A DNA stretch of 36,930 nt from an uncultured Granulosicoccaceae bacterium (GTDB taxonomy: Bacteria; Pseudomonadota; Gammaproteobacteria; Granulosicoccales; Granulosicoccaceae), in contig CAKZUP010000003.1 in assembly GCA_937922945.1 (NCBI GenBank), forward strand, positions 70,498-107,427, in the 5' to 3' direction. Of this stretch, positions 1 to 8,182 are shown piece after piece. Within the stretch, counting starts at the first letter, position 1. Every line of letters starts with the position of its first letter. The notes below the pieces were generated by a model. That model was given only the letters and a program-made list of their open reading frames with translations, ran no database searches and had not been told where the DNA came from. The position numbers and the translations under genes were made by a program.

Positions 1-369
1 GCCACCCAAGTAGCCTGCCATAAGTCCGACACTCACACCAAGGACGCACGCAAAACTGATTGACAACAACCCGACCAACAGCGACAAGCGGGTGCCATAC
101 AGAATGGCCGACAGTAAATCCCGACCTTGGTCGTCGGTGCCAATAAGAAACCGAGTGTCGCTGTTTTCAGACCACACGGGTGGAATAAGCGAGTCCATGA
201 TATCGATACTGGCAATATCGTAAGGATTGCTCGGCGCTATCCACGGAGACAGAGCTGCACCTGCTACACACAAAAACGCCAGCAACGCGGCGAGCTGAGC
301 AATTCGGTTGTTTGAGAACAAGTAAAACAGTTCGTTTTCACGCGCCCACTTTTGCCAACGCTTAACCAT
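1..369 (-). CDS. Peptide/oligopeptide ABC transporter permease, DppC/OppC-like (3' part outside window)
   Basis: This is the N-terminal 123 codons of an inner-membrane permease that would pair with the adjacent DppB-like subunit to import peptides, nickel or similar substrates. The frame is open to the window edge. It starts at an ATG preceded by AGGG about 8 nt upstream; an in-frame stop lies 18 nt before the ATG. Visible features are a cytoplasmic N-terminus, one hydrophobic segment at about residues 25-45, the FLIGTDDQGRDLLS motif typical of DppC/OppC N-termini at about residues 75-88, and a second membrane segment at about 95-120. The gene begins 38 nt after the dppB-like stop on the same strand, so the two are almost certainly one operon, with the ATPase genes expected beyond the edge. 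The substrate cannot be told from this piece. Confidence 0.85.
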   Translation of the reverse strand, partial: MVKRWQKWARENELFYLFSNNRIAQLAALLAFLCVAGAALSPWIAPSNPYDIASIDIMDSLIPPVWSENSDTRFLIGTDDQGRDLLSAILYGTRLSLLVGLLSISFACVLGVSVGLMAGYLGG

Positions 370-407
370 CGCCGGCCCTCGGCATGCTTACTTTGACCCT
401 GTTAATA

Positions 408-1382
408 CTAGCCATGTTGACCTTTTAATCTCACACGCGGATCGATGGCAACATACAGCAGATCTACCAGCATATTAATAACAACGAACATCAAGGCAAT
501 AAGGACAAGATAAACAGACATAACCGGGATATCCACATATCGAATGGAATCCAAAAACAACAACCCCATACCCGGCCACTGAAAGACTGATTCTGTGACG
601 ATAGAAAACGCTATAACGCCACCTAGCTGCAAGCCAATAATAGTGATAACGGGCACAAGCGTATTGCGCAGCGCATGATTAAAATACAGTGAGCGATAAT
701 TGATGCCACGCGCCTGCGCAAACTTAATAAAGTCTGTTTTCAAAACATCCTGCATTTCAGCACGAACCAAGCGCATCGTTAAGGTGAGCTGATAAACGCC
801 CAGCGTCAACGCCGGGAGCAACAGTGCCTTCCAGCCACTCCAGGTTAAATAATTCGTTTGCCACCACCCAACTGACACTGTTTCACCACGCCCGAAGGTG
901 GGTAACCATCCAAGCGTGACACCAAACAGGTAAATAAGAAAAATACCAATCACAAAAGTTGGCACTGAGATACCAACAAGCGTGACAACCAGCAACGCAT
1001 TGGAAACAAACCCCTGTTTTAATGCCGTGTAAATACCAGCCGGTATCCCCACAAGCAATGAAATAATCAGCGAGAGCGCGCCCAACTCCAAGGTGGCCGG
1101 CATCCGTTTTAAGATCATTTCACTGACCGGTTGACGGGTACGATAAGAGTAACCAAAGTCGCCCTTGGCCAGATTGCCAACAAACCTTGTGTATTGCGTT
1201 ACGAGCGGATCGTTTAAACCGAGGCGCTCGCGTATATTCTCCTGATCTTCAATAGAGGTTTCCTGCCCCACCATTTGCGCTACCGGGTCGCCCACGAACC
1301 GAAAAAGGGAAAACGCGATGAGGCTTACAGCGAGTATCACGAATACCGACTGCAAGAGTCTTCGAGCGATAAAACTCAGCAT
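408..1382 (-). CDS. Peptide/oligopeptide ABC transporter permease, DppB/OppB-like
   Basis: This 324-residue inner-membrane permease has the usual family length. The N-terminal membrane segment follows MLSFIARRLLQS. The DppB-type loop with a DPLVTQYTRFVGNLAKGDFG stretch lies at about residues 58-77. The EAA-like cytoplasmic loop is at about 215-240 (FAQARGINYRSLYFNHALRN), and the C-terminus has a typical LVDLLYVAIDPRVR ending. It should form the translocation pore together with the DppC-like subunit downstream. The ATG at 1382 is the only reasonable start because an in-frame stop lies at 1404-1406. It has no good Shine-Dalgarno sequence and sits inside the first unit of a 14-bp tandem repeat that continues upstream. 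Substrate specificity is unknown; dipeptide, oligopeptide, nickel and glutathione importers share this fold. Confidence 0.9.
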   Translation of the reverse strand: MLSFIARRLLQSVFVILAVSLIAFSLFRFVGDPVAQMVGQETSIEDQENIRERLGLNDPLVTQYTRFVGNLAKGDFGYSYRTRQPVSEMILKRMPATLELGALSLIISLLVGIPAGIYTALKQGFVSNALLVVTLVGISVPTFVIGIFLIYLFGVTLGWLPTFGRGETVSVGWWQTNYLTWSGWKALLLPALTLGVYQLTLTMRLVRAEMQDVLKTDFIKFAQARGINYRSLYFNHALRNTLVPVITIIGLQLGGVIAFSIVTESVFQWPGMGLLFLDSIRYVDIPVMSVYLVLIALMFVVINMLVDLLYVAIDPRVRLKGQHG

Positions 1383-1485
1383 TGATAGCTCAACATTGGT
1401 GGCTCAAAATCGGTAAGTCAACATCGGTAGCTCAACATCGGCAACTCAGCACCGGTAGCCCAGCATTGGCGGCTCAAAATCGGAA
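1374..1485. repeat. 14-bp tandem repeat, eight units, overlapping the dppB-like start codon
   Basis: Eight head-to-tail units of exactly 14 bp start at 1374, 1388, 1402, 1416, 1430, 1444, 1458 and 1472. The plus-strand consensus is GCTCAACATCGGTA. On the minus strand this reads TACCGATGTTGAGC, so most units carry a copy of the ATG-TTG-AGY start region of the dppB-like gene; the unit at 1374 contains the real start codon. Units differ from the consensus at one to four positions. Because 14 is not a multiple of 3, the copied ATGs fall in shifting frames. The nearest one (in unit 1388) opens a six-codon reading frame whose TGA overlaps the true start region. Confidence 0.9.
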
Positions 1486-1617
1486 CAGACCGGGGGCAAC
1501 AGGCGGCGGCGCAGCGCGGAAAAGCATTCGCAAAGCGCTAAACAAACGTGGAATCGGGCAATAGACATGATGCGGTAACGGGTGTCATTTTAGCCACAAC
1601 TATACACGCAATTCAGC

Positions 1618-3528
1618 TTAGCGCCGCTCACCTCGTAAGCGCGCAACCTCGATCTGCAGCTTATCCAGTGTGACCGACTCTGCCGGTATCGGTTCACCAA
1701 TGACCAGCCCGATTTTTGCGAAAATACGCCTCGGCATTTTCTGCAATGCAGGCCCGTCTTTGCGACTGAACAAGCTGCCCCATAGCCCTTGTAGCGCTAT
1801 CGGGATAACCGGCGCGGGTTGGCTTCCCAGCAATTGAATAATACCGGGCTTAAAGGGATTCATTTCGCCATTGTGCGTTATCTGTCCTTCCGGAAAAATA
1901 CACAGAAGCTCCCCTTTTTTGATCACATCCTGCATTTTTTCAAAGGCGCTGTTATACATCGCTTCATCCTCCTTACGCCCGGCGATGGGAATCGCACCGG
2001 CAGTTCTGAAAATGAAGTTCATGACGGGAAGCTGGTAAATTTTGTAATACATAACAAATCGTACTGGCCGTCGGCAACTACCACCCACCAGCAACGCATC
2101 GATAAAGCTGACGTGATTACAAGCAAGTATCGCAGCCCCCTGCTCCGGAATATGCTCCATACCGACGTTACGCACTTTATAGATAGTGTGCATTAGCATC
2201 CAGATGATAAAACGCATCAGGAATTCAGGAACAAGTCGGAATATGTAGGCTGCTATTAGCGCATTGGCAATGGCGACAAATAAAAACATGCCAGCAATGG
2301 ACGCACCGAGCTTCAACAACACGCCAACAGTGATGGCTGACAACACCATAAAGAGCGCATTCATGACATTGTTACAGGAAATTGCGCGTGACAGTCGCTC
2401 CGGGGCGCTAGTGGTTTGTATAAGCGCGTACAAAGGAACAATGTACAAACCACCAAATAGGCCGATTAGCACGACATCAAACAAAATGCGCCACGCAGCC
2501 CCGTGAGTTAAAAATTCACCCAAGCCCATACCGCCACCTGAAACACTGCCAAGATTGCCGCCAAAAGGCACAGCAGGCGTTGCAAAAAACAGGTCTAATC
2601 CGAAAAGTGTTATTCCTAAAGCGCCCAGTGGTACCAGACCGATTTCAACTTTTCCACCCGACAAACGTTCGCACAAGATAGACCCTGTCCCGATGCCAAC
2701 TGAGAACGCTGCCAGTAATACTGTATAGACATCGCCGTTGCCACCCAGTATGTCACGGGCGTAGATTGGAAATTGAGCAAGGTAGGTTGCACCCATGAAC
2801 CAGAACCAGGAAATACCCAGTATCGCTTGAAAAATCACTCGGTGCCGTTTGGTGAAAGACACAAGCCGCCAGGTTTCACTCATCGGATTAAAGCGCACCT
2901 GTAAGTCAGGGTCGGATGCTGCGGCGACGGGAATTTTTCGACTCGACACAAACCCGATAACAGCGACAACGATGATGAATAGGCAAGTGGGCAGTACGGT
3001 TGCGTTGGGCGCTTTGGTAATGAGTTGCGTTCCCATTATGGTGCCGAGCAAGATAGCCATAAAGGTACCTAGCTCAACCACCGCATTGCCGCCGATGAGC
3101 TCCTGCTCATGAAGATGCTGGGGCAATATGCCGTATTTAATGGGACCAAAAAACGCAGACTGTGTACCCATTAAAAATAAAATGCCCATAAGCATTGGCA
3201 CACTGCCCAGATAGAACGCGATAGCGCCTAAACACATAATGCCAATCTCCGCCATTTTTATTCGGCGGATAAGCATTGATTTCTCGTACTTATCGGCAAC
3301 CTGACCGCTAAAAGCCGAGAAAAGAAAAAAAGGCAGTATGAAAAGTCCGGCCGACAACGCGATAAGCGTACCTGCATTTTCTGCACTAAGTTGTAAGGCG
3401 CCGAAACTCAATAACGCAACCAATGCGTTCTTAAAGAGATTGTCGTTGAAAGCGCCTAAAAGTTGGGTAACAAAGAACGGTGCAAATCGACGTTCTTTGA
3501 GCAGCGCGAATTGGCCTTTCTGGCTCAT
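1618..3528 (-). CDS. MFS lysophospholipid transporter fused to a PlsC-type acyltransferase (LplT-PlsC)
   Basis: A 636-residue two-domain inner-membrane protein. Residues 1 to about 430 are an MFS domain with an LplT-like N-terminus (FVTQLLGAFNDNLFKNALVA) and about 12 hydrophobic segments. Residues about 450-636 are a glycerophospholipid acyltransferase domain with the NHVSFID catalytic motif (H472, D477) and the FPEGQITHNG motif at about 545-554. In E. coli, LplT and Aas are separate proteins that flip and re-acylate lysophosphatidylethanolamine. Other bacteria fuse MFS, PlsC and an AMP-binding acyl-ACP synthetase. Here the protein ends naturally after PlsC with no synthetase domain, so the acyl donor would have to be made elsewhere. 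The role in lysophospholipid recycling is inferred. The ATG at 3528 has only a weak Shine-Dalgarno sequence. Confidence 0.88.
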   Translation of the reverse strand: MSQKGQFALLKERRFAPFFVTQLLGAFNDNLFKNALVALLSFGALQLSAENAGTLIALSAGLFILPFFLFSAFSGQVADKYEKSMLIRRIKMAEIGIMCLGAIAFYLGSVPMLMGILFLMGTQSAFFGPIKYGILPQHLHEQELIGGNAVVELGTFMAILLGTIMGTQLITKAPNATVLPTCLFIIVVAVIGFVSSRKIPVAAASDPDLQVRFNPMSETWRLVSFTKRHRVIFQAILGISWFWFMGATYLAQFPIYARDILGGNGDVYTVLLAAFSVGIGTGSILCERLSGGKVEIGLVPLGALGITLFGLDLFFATPAVPFGGNLGSVSGGGMGLGEFLTHGAAWRILFDVVLIGLFGGLYIVPLYALIQTTSAPERLSRAISCNNVMNALFMVLSAITVGVLLKLGASIAGMFLFVAIANALIAAYIFRLVPEFLMRFIIWMLMHTIYKVRNVGMEHIPEQGAAILACNHVSFIDALLVGGSCRRPVRFVMYYKIYQLPVMNFIFRTAGAIPIAGRKEDEAMYNSAFEKMQDVIKKGELLCIFPEGQITHNGEMNPFKPGIIQLLGSQPAPVIPIALQGLWGSLFSRKDGPALQKMPRRIFAKIGLVIGEPIPAESVTLDKLQIEVARLRGERR

Positions 3529-3639
3529 GAGGCTAACGCCACAATGGGTTGGTACACCCCGAGTGGATGCACCAGAAATTTGCTAACCTGAAATCGGTGA
3601 AAAAAGAAGGTTGTACAGCTTTGTTCGAGCCCTATTCGC

Positions 3640-3855
3640 TCACTGGGCCGCTGATACTTCCGAGGCCTGCCAGCCCTTATCACCTCGAGTAGCAACAAAC
3701 TCGACTTTCTGACCTTCAGAAAGTGATCGATAACCTTCGCCAACGATAGCTCGATAGTGTACGAACACATCTTCGCCTTCGGGGCTGATAATGAATCCGT
3801 AGCCCTTGGCATTGTCGAACCATTTAACGGTTCCGTTCTTTCGTTCTTCTGACAT
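3640..3855 (-). CDS. Cold shock protein, CspA family
   Basis: A 71-residue single cold-shock domain that binds single-stranded RNA and DNA and acts as an RNA chaperone. RNP1 is seen as KGYGFI and RNP2 as DVFVHY, with the usual NGTVKWFDNAKG N-terminus. An upstream in-frame ATG would add eight residues (MCYRGCGA), but the ATG at 3855 is chosen because it begins the family's standard MSEERKNGTVKWF start and has GAGGA and GGAG upstream. A short inverted repeat lies in the leader about 33 nt before the start. Whether the gene is truly cold-induced cannot be judged; many members are constitutive. Confidence 0.93.
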   Translation of the reverse strand: MSEERKNGTVKWFDNAKGYGFIISPEGEDVFVHYRAIVGEGYRSLSEGQKVEFVATRGDKGWQASEVSAAQ

Positions 3856-3887
3856 AGCTCCACATCCTCGATAACACAATACTTCAA

Positions 3888-3905
3888 ACCTGCTTCGCTG
3901 CAGGT
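3888..3905 (-). promoter_or_regulatory. Stem-loop in the leader of the cold shock gene
   Basis: A perfect 6-bp inverted repeat (ACCTGC, 6-nt loop, GCAGGT) lies 32 nt upstream of the cold shock protein ATG. It could fold in the 5' leader of the mRNA, or be an operator. There is no T-tract, so it is unlikely to be a terminator. The role is inferred only from position. Confidence 0.3.
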
Positions 3906-3968
3906 CAAGTTATTACGATGCGAAACTATCATGTCATGTCCATACATTTTTAAGCGCCCAAAACCATT

Positions 3969-4097
3969 TCATAGTTGTTCACAATGTGCATTTATTTGGT
4001 CAAGAAACGCAGTGTCAGTAAAACTACCGATGTGCTCTGGGTTTGTAATTCTTTCCTGTTCTAACCGATTGAACAGATGTTCATCACTGATAACCAT
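3969..4097 (-). CDS. Possible small protein of 42 residues, unknown
   Basis: An ATG-to-TGA frame of 43 codons lies between the end of pepN and the cold shock gene on the same strand. The predicted product is hydrophilic and helical-looking, starting MVISDEHLFNRLEQERITN and ending NAHCEQL, with no membrane segment. There is no convincing Shine-Dalgarno sequence and I do not recognise the product. It is the only plausible coding content in the roughly 270-bp gap between the two genes. An open frame this short can arise by chance, so the call is tentative. Confidence 0.28.
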   Translation of the reverse strand: MVISDEHLFNRLEQERITNPEHIGSFTDTAFLDQINAHCEQL

Positions 4098-4124
4098 TCG
4101 TTATTACTGGTCAAGCAATTCAGA

Positions 4125-6803
4125 TCAACCCTCCAACGCTTTGTTAACAAGCTCGAAAACCGCCGCAGATAAGGGTTTTTGTTTAGATATCCGAATCAAC
4201 TCCTCACGCATGAGACGTTGATTCGGCTCTGTGTAACGGCGCCATTGCAAAAATGGCGTGACCAGTCGAGCAGCAACTTGTGGATTCATACTATCTAGAC
4301 GACTAATCGTGTTTGATACTAAAGCGTAGCCAGAACCATCCGCAGCGTGGAAATACAACGGATTAGCGTTAGCGAATGCACCTATCAGCGAACGAACTCT
4401 ATTTGGGTTCTCGATATTGAACGCGTCATGACCCATTAGCTTGTTAGCGTCACGTATAACGTGTTCATGCTGCGCTGTTGCCTGCAATGAGAACCACTTA
4501 TCAACAACCAGCTTATGGTGTGCATAACGCTTGTAAAAATCGGCGAGACAACGCGCTTTGGCTTCGTCATCAACATTACAAATCAAGCCTAGCGCTGCAA
4601 CACGATCGGTCATATTGCTTGCATTGTCATATTGCGCTACGGCTAACTCTAACCACTGATCGTCGGGCAGATAGCTCAACAGTGATAATGCTGCGTTCGC
4701 AAGCATTCTGGGACCAATATTTGACGTTTGATTTCGGTTAGGCGTGTTGGTTACCCACTCTATCAACAAAGACTGATAACGCGTTGCAAGTGCGTTATTC
4801 AACGATTGCAAAGCTGCATCAATCGATTGAACGTTGATTTGCTGCAGGCCGTTGGCAATGGACTTGATACCGGGCATGTCCAATATCAATGCCTTATAGC
4901 CAGCATCAATTGCAGCATCGTTCAACAAAGGCTCGAACGCATTAACGAACGTATCTGAAACAGAGAGCTCAGGGTAAATTGCCGTGCAGGACTCATTACT
5001 TTGCTGCGCACTATTGCCCAATGCTCTCTGATGAGAGTGAATAACGTCCAATTGCTGATGAACTATACGCGTCGCCAGGCGCTGACCCGCTTCCCATCGA
5101 TTAAAACTGTCTGTATCGTTTGCCAGCAACAAAGCGAGTGCATCGTCATCGTAGCTGTACTCCATAATCACAGGCGCACTAAAACCGCGCAGCAGCGAAG
5201 GCACTGGTTTACTCGGCACTTGTTCAAAGACAAAACTTTGCGCTGCTTGCGTTACATCCAATACGCAGCTGCCGAACGCATCGGGCTTTCCCACCGGTAT
5301 TGGTAATGAACCACCGCTGGCATCAAGTAATCCAATGCGCAGCGGAATATGCAGTGCTGTGCGCGGTTGGCCGTTGCTATCGGGGTTATCCTGATTCACT
5401 TGCAATGTGTATTGTTGGATATTGGCATCGTAACTATCGGTGATTTTCAATGTTGGTGTACCCGATTGCGAATACCACTGCTTGAAACCATGGAGATCGA
5501 TGCCACTGGCATCTTGCATAGCTTGCACAAAATCATCACAGGTAACTGCTTGCCCATCGTGACGTTCAAAGTAAAGATCGATACCGTTGTGATAATTTTT
5601 CTCGCCCAACAGCGTGTGAATCATTCGAATAACTTCAGCACCCTTCTCATAAACGGTAAGCGTATAAAAATTATTAATTTCGATATACTCGTCCGGCCTT
5701 ATCGGGTGCGACATCGGGCCGGCATCTTCTGCAAACTGATGCTCGCGCAACAATCTAACATCCTGAATGCGTTTCACATCAGATGACTGCATATCAGCAC
5801 TGAACTGCTGATCTCGAAACACGGTTAAGCCTTCTTTCAAGCTCAGCTGAAACCAATCACGACAAGTGACACGGTTGCCAGTCCAGTTGTGGAAGTATTC
5901 ATGAGCAATAACCGACTCAACGCCAAGAATATCGCTATCGGTGGCTAATTCAGGGCTTGCAAGCACATACTTGGAATTAAATATATTCAGGCCCTTGTTC
6001 TCCATTGCACCGGCGTTGAAGCTATCAACCGCGACAATCATGAAAAGGTCAAGATCGTATTCGAGTCCGTACACAGTTTCATCCCACTGCATTGAGCGTT
6101 TTAGTGCATCCATGGCAAATTGACACTGATCAAGATTGTGTTCTTCAACATAGATGTGCAGATCAACAGATCGATTAGAGCGGGTGACGAAACGATCTTC
6201 AATACGCGCAAGCTTACCGGCTACCAGCGCAAACAAATAGCACGGCTTGGGGAACGGATCGCTCCATAACGCACTATGGCGTCCATCTTCCAATTCTTCG
6301 GTTGACACCAGATTGCCGTTCGATAAAAGCACAGGATACTTTTCTTTATCGGCCACAAGCTTCACTTTGAATGTTGACAGAACATCAGGCCTGTCGAGGT
6401 AAAAAGTAATTTTTCGAAAGCCTTCTGCTTCACACTGCGTGGTTAAGTGGTTGCCGCTACAGTAGAGTCCTTCCAACGCGGTGTTCGCCTCTGGCACGAT
6501 GTGCGTGATCACTTCCAGTTGACATTGTTTCGGCAAAGATTCCACCAGCAATGCATTATCTGTAACCGTGTAGTACTGGGGGTTGAGTAGTTCACCATCG
6601 AGCTTTATAGACGATAGCGTCAACTCAGTACCATCAAGACGCAACGGGCCATCGCCACATTGCCGTAAATGCAACACACTGGTTACTACCGTCAAGCTTG
6701 CGTCTAGCTCAACGCTGAGTTCGGTCTGTTCTATTTGCCAATTAGGTGGTTTGTAATCTTTGCGCGCAATGGCAACAGGGTTTGACTCTTTCATGGACTG
6801 CAT
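4125..6803 (-). CDS. pepN: Aminopeptidase N (M1 family, alanyl aminopeptidase)
   Basis: An 892-residue M1 zinc aminopeptidase that removes N-terminal residues from peptides in the cytoplasm. Counted from the chosen start, the substrate-binding GAMEN motif is at 265-269. The zinc site is HEYFH (H301, E302, H305) with the third ligand E324 in LKEGLTVF, almost the same numbering as the E. coli enzyme. The C-terminal helical domain is complete. The frame stays open further upstream to 7034, but that extension has no family resemblance and would overlap the divergent plus-strand gene. The protein proper begins near KDYKPPNWQIEQ, as in E. coli PepN. ATGs at 6803 and 6794 are both possible and neither has a strong Shine-Dalgarno sequence. 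Confidence 0.95.
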   Translation of the reverse strand: MQSMKESNPVAIARKDYKPPNWQIEQTELSVELDASLTVVTSVLHLRQCGDGPLRLDGTELTLSSIKLDGELLNPQYYTVTDNALLVESLPKQCQLEVITHIVPEANTALEGLYCSGNHLTTQCEAEGFRKITFYLDRPDVLSTFKVKLVADKEKYPVLLSNGNLVSTEELEDGRHSALWSDPFPKPCYLFALVAGKLARIEDRFVTRSNRSVDLHIYVEEHNLDQCQFAMDALKRSMQWDETVYGLEYDLDLFMIVAVDSFNAGAMENKGLNIFNSKYVLASPELATDSDILGVESVIAHEYFHNWTGNRVTCRDWFQLSLKEGLTVFRDQQFSADMQSSDVKRIQDVRLLREHQFAEDAGPMSHPIRPDEYIEINNFYTLTVYEKGAEVIRMIHTLLGEKNYHNGIDLYFERHDGQAVTCDDFVQAMQDASGIDLHGFKQWYSQSGTPTLKITDSYDANIQQYTLQVNQDNPDSNGQPRTALHIPLRIGLLDASGGSLPIPVGKPDAFGSCVLDVTQAAQSFVFEQVPSKPVPSLLRGFSAPVIMEYSYDDDALALLLANDTDSFNRWEAGQRLATRIVHQQLDVIHSHQRALGNSAQQSNESCTAIYPELSVSDTFVNAFEPLLNDAAIDAGYKALILDMPGIKSIANGLQQINVQSIDAALQSLNNALATRYQSLLIEWVTNTPNRNQTSNIGPRMLANAALSLLSYLPDDQWLELAVAQYDNASNMTDRVAALGLICNVDDEAKARCLADFYKRYAHHKLVVDKWFSLQATAQHEHVIRDANKLMGHDAFNIENPNRVRSLIGAFANANPLYFHAADGSGYALVSNTISRLDSMNPQVAARLVTPFLQWRRYTEPNQRLMREELIRISKQKPLSAAVFELVNKALEG

Positions 6804-6923
6804 ACTCACGAACATCTCGGGGAATGGGTAGTAATAGCAGAAACCGGTCGCAAAAACGATGCGAAAGCTGCGCTGTGACACAATTGGCTCAAGATGGCCC
6901 TGGTGGAGTCCGAAAAATGCAGT

Positions 6924-7703
6924 ATGCGCCTGCCATCTTTCGCCAGTATTCGAGTCACGCTGTTGCTGCTCACGCTGCTCTTTTTTGGGTTCGTGAGTCT
7001 CACTCAACTTGTCTATACCCGCAACTGGAACCACACGCTGAATGTGACGGTGTTTCCAATTAACGGCGACGGAGACCTGATTACGGCTGACTATATAGAT
7101 TCGTTGCAGACAAATGATTTTTCCATCATTGATCGCTGGGCTGAGCGAGAAGCCGAGCGATACGATCTGGACTTAAGCAAGCCTTTTAAAGTATCGCTGG
7201 GCCAGCAAATTCGGAAACGTCCACCTGATTGGCCAGAGAACGACAACGCCATTGCGGTGCTATTTTGGGGTTTGCGTTTCCGTTGGTGGGCATACAGCAA
7301 TACACCTGATGACAACGGTGATTTAACCCGCATTCGCATGTATGTTGTTTATCATTCCGGTGAAGACGACCGACCATTAGCACACTCGCTTGGTATGCAG
7401 AAAGGCTTGATGGGTTTAGTCAATGCCTTCGCGTTGCCTGAACAAACCGATCAGAATAATGTTGTTATCGCTCACGAAATATTGCATACCGTTGGCGCAA
7501 TAGATAAATACACGGAGTACGGCAGCCCGCGTTACCCCATCGGGTTTGCCAATCCGGTTCGGGATCCACTTTTCCCGCAGCGTTATGCAGAGATAATGGC
7601 GGGTCGGATTCCAACAGATACCGGCACATCTTACATGGCAGAGAGTTTGCGCAGCACTCAAATCAATCAGTTCACCGCAAACGAGATCAACTGGATAGAA
7701 TAA
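6924..7703 (+). CDS. Membrane-anchored metalloprotease-like protein with an HExxHxxGxxD motif
   Basis: A 259-residue protein with a single N-terminal hydrophobic helix (about residues 11-30), so it is probably anchored in the inner membrane or exported with its body in the periplasm. It carries HEILHTVGAID (H184, E185, H188, G191, D194), the extended zinc motif HExxHxxGxxD known from the snapalysin-type metzincins, with Asp in place of the usual third His. A downstream EIMAGR (M225) could supply the metzincin Met-turn. I cannot assign it to a named family. An upstream in-frame ATG at 6894 would add ten residues; 6924 is chosen because it directly precedes the membrane helix. It is divergent from pepN and is followed 24 nt later by the PGPGW protein. 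Protease activity is inferred from the motif alone. Confidence 0.75.
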   Translation: MRLPSFASIRVTLLLLTLLFFGFVSLTQLVYTRNWNHTLNVTVFPINGDGDLITADYIDSLQTNDFSIIDRWAEREAERYDLDLSKPFKVSLGQQIRKRPPDWPENDNAIAVLFWGLRFRWWAYSNTPDDNGDLTRIRMYVVYHSGEDDRPLAHSLGMQKGLMGLVNAFALPEQTDQNNVVIAHEILHTVGAIDKYTEYGSPRYPIGFANPVRDPLFPQRYAEIMAGRIPTDTGTSYMAESLRSTQINQFTANEINWIE

Positions 7704-7727
7704 GCGTTTTCTATCCCGGTTTTATTA

Positions 7728-8147
7728 ATGCTGGATTCACTGGCAAACTGGCTGGCACAGCACTCAGGTACGCTTACGGTGGTTGCTGCGCTGTCCTTTG
7801 TATTGTTACTCGCATCGCTGTTGGCAACACCGTGGGTATTGGCCAAATTGCCTGAAAACTACTTCGTACTTCCGCCGAAGCAAACACCAAATTCGGCTGG
7901 CCGAGTATTGCTGTCTGCTGTAAAAACCCTGCTCGGCCTACTCATGATTATCACAGGCATTATTATGTTTATTACCCCCGGGCCGGGGCTGGTTTGTCTG
8001 GTTCTGGGAATTATTTTGTGTGATTTTCCCGGCAAACAAACACTATTAAAGCGACTGGTGCGACAACCAAATGTGTTCAGCACATTAAATTGGGTGCGAG
8101 CGAAGGCAAGTAAACCACCTTTCCTATTACCACCTCTCGACAACTAA
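7728..8147 (+). CDS. PGPGW-family small inner-membrane protein
   Basis: A 139-residue protein with two hydrophobic regions, at about residues 17-35 and 62-108. The second contains ITPGPGLVCLVLGIILC, which fits the PGPGW family of putative transmembrane proteins of unknown function (here PGPGL). A short basic cytoplasmic tail follows. It starts 24 nt after the metalloprotease-like gene and ends just before envC, so the three genes may be co-transcribed. No function can be given beyond membrane location. Confidence 0.7.
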   Translation: MLDSLANWLAQHSGTLTVVAALSFVLLLASLLATPWVLAKLPENYFVLPPKQTPNSAGRVLLSAVKTLLGLLMIITGIIMFITPGPGLVCLVLGIILCDFPGKQTLLKRLVRQPNVFSTLNWVRAKASKPPFLLPPLDN

Positions 8148-8182
8148 AGTTGAGCCGACAATACTCAGCTACACTTAACCCG

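Noticed and set aside
1374..1485. CRISPR array or replication iterons
   Set aside because: Units are only 14 bp, adjoin without spacers, are degenerate, and coincide with the start codon of a permease gene; no cas or rep gene is near.
3525..3947. 140-residue minus-strand open frame over the cold shock gene
   Set aside because: It overlaps the clear cold shock protein in another frame and has no recognisable domain.
6804..7034. 77-residue N-terminal extension of PepN
   Set aside because: It has no resemblance to PepN N-termini and would overlap the divergent metalloprotease-like gene; the family start matches 6803.
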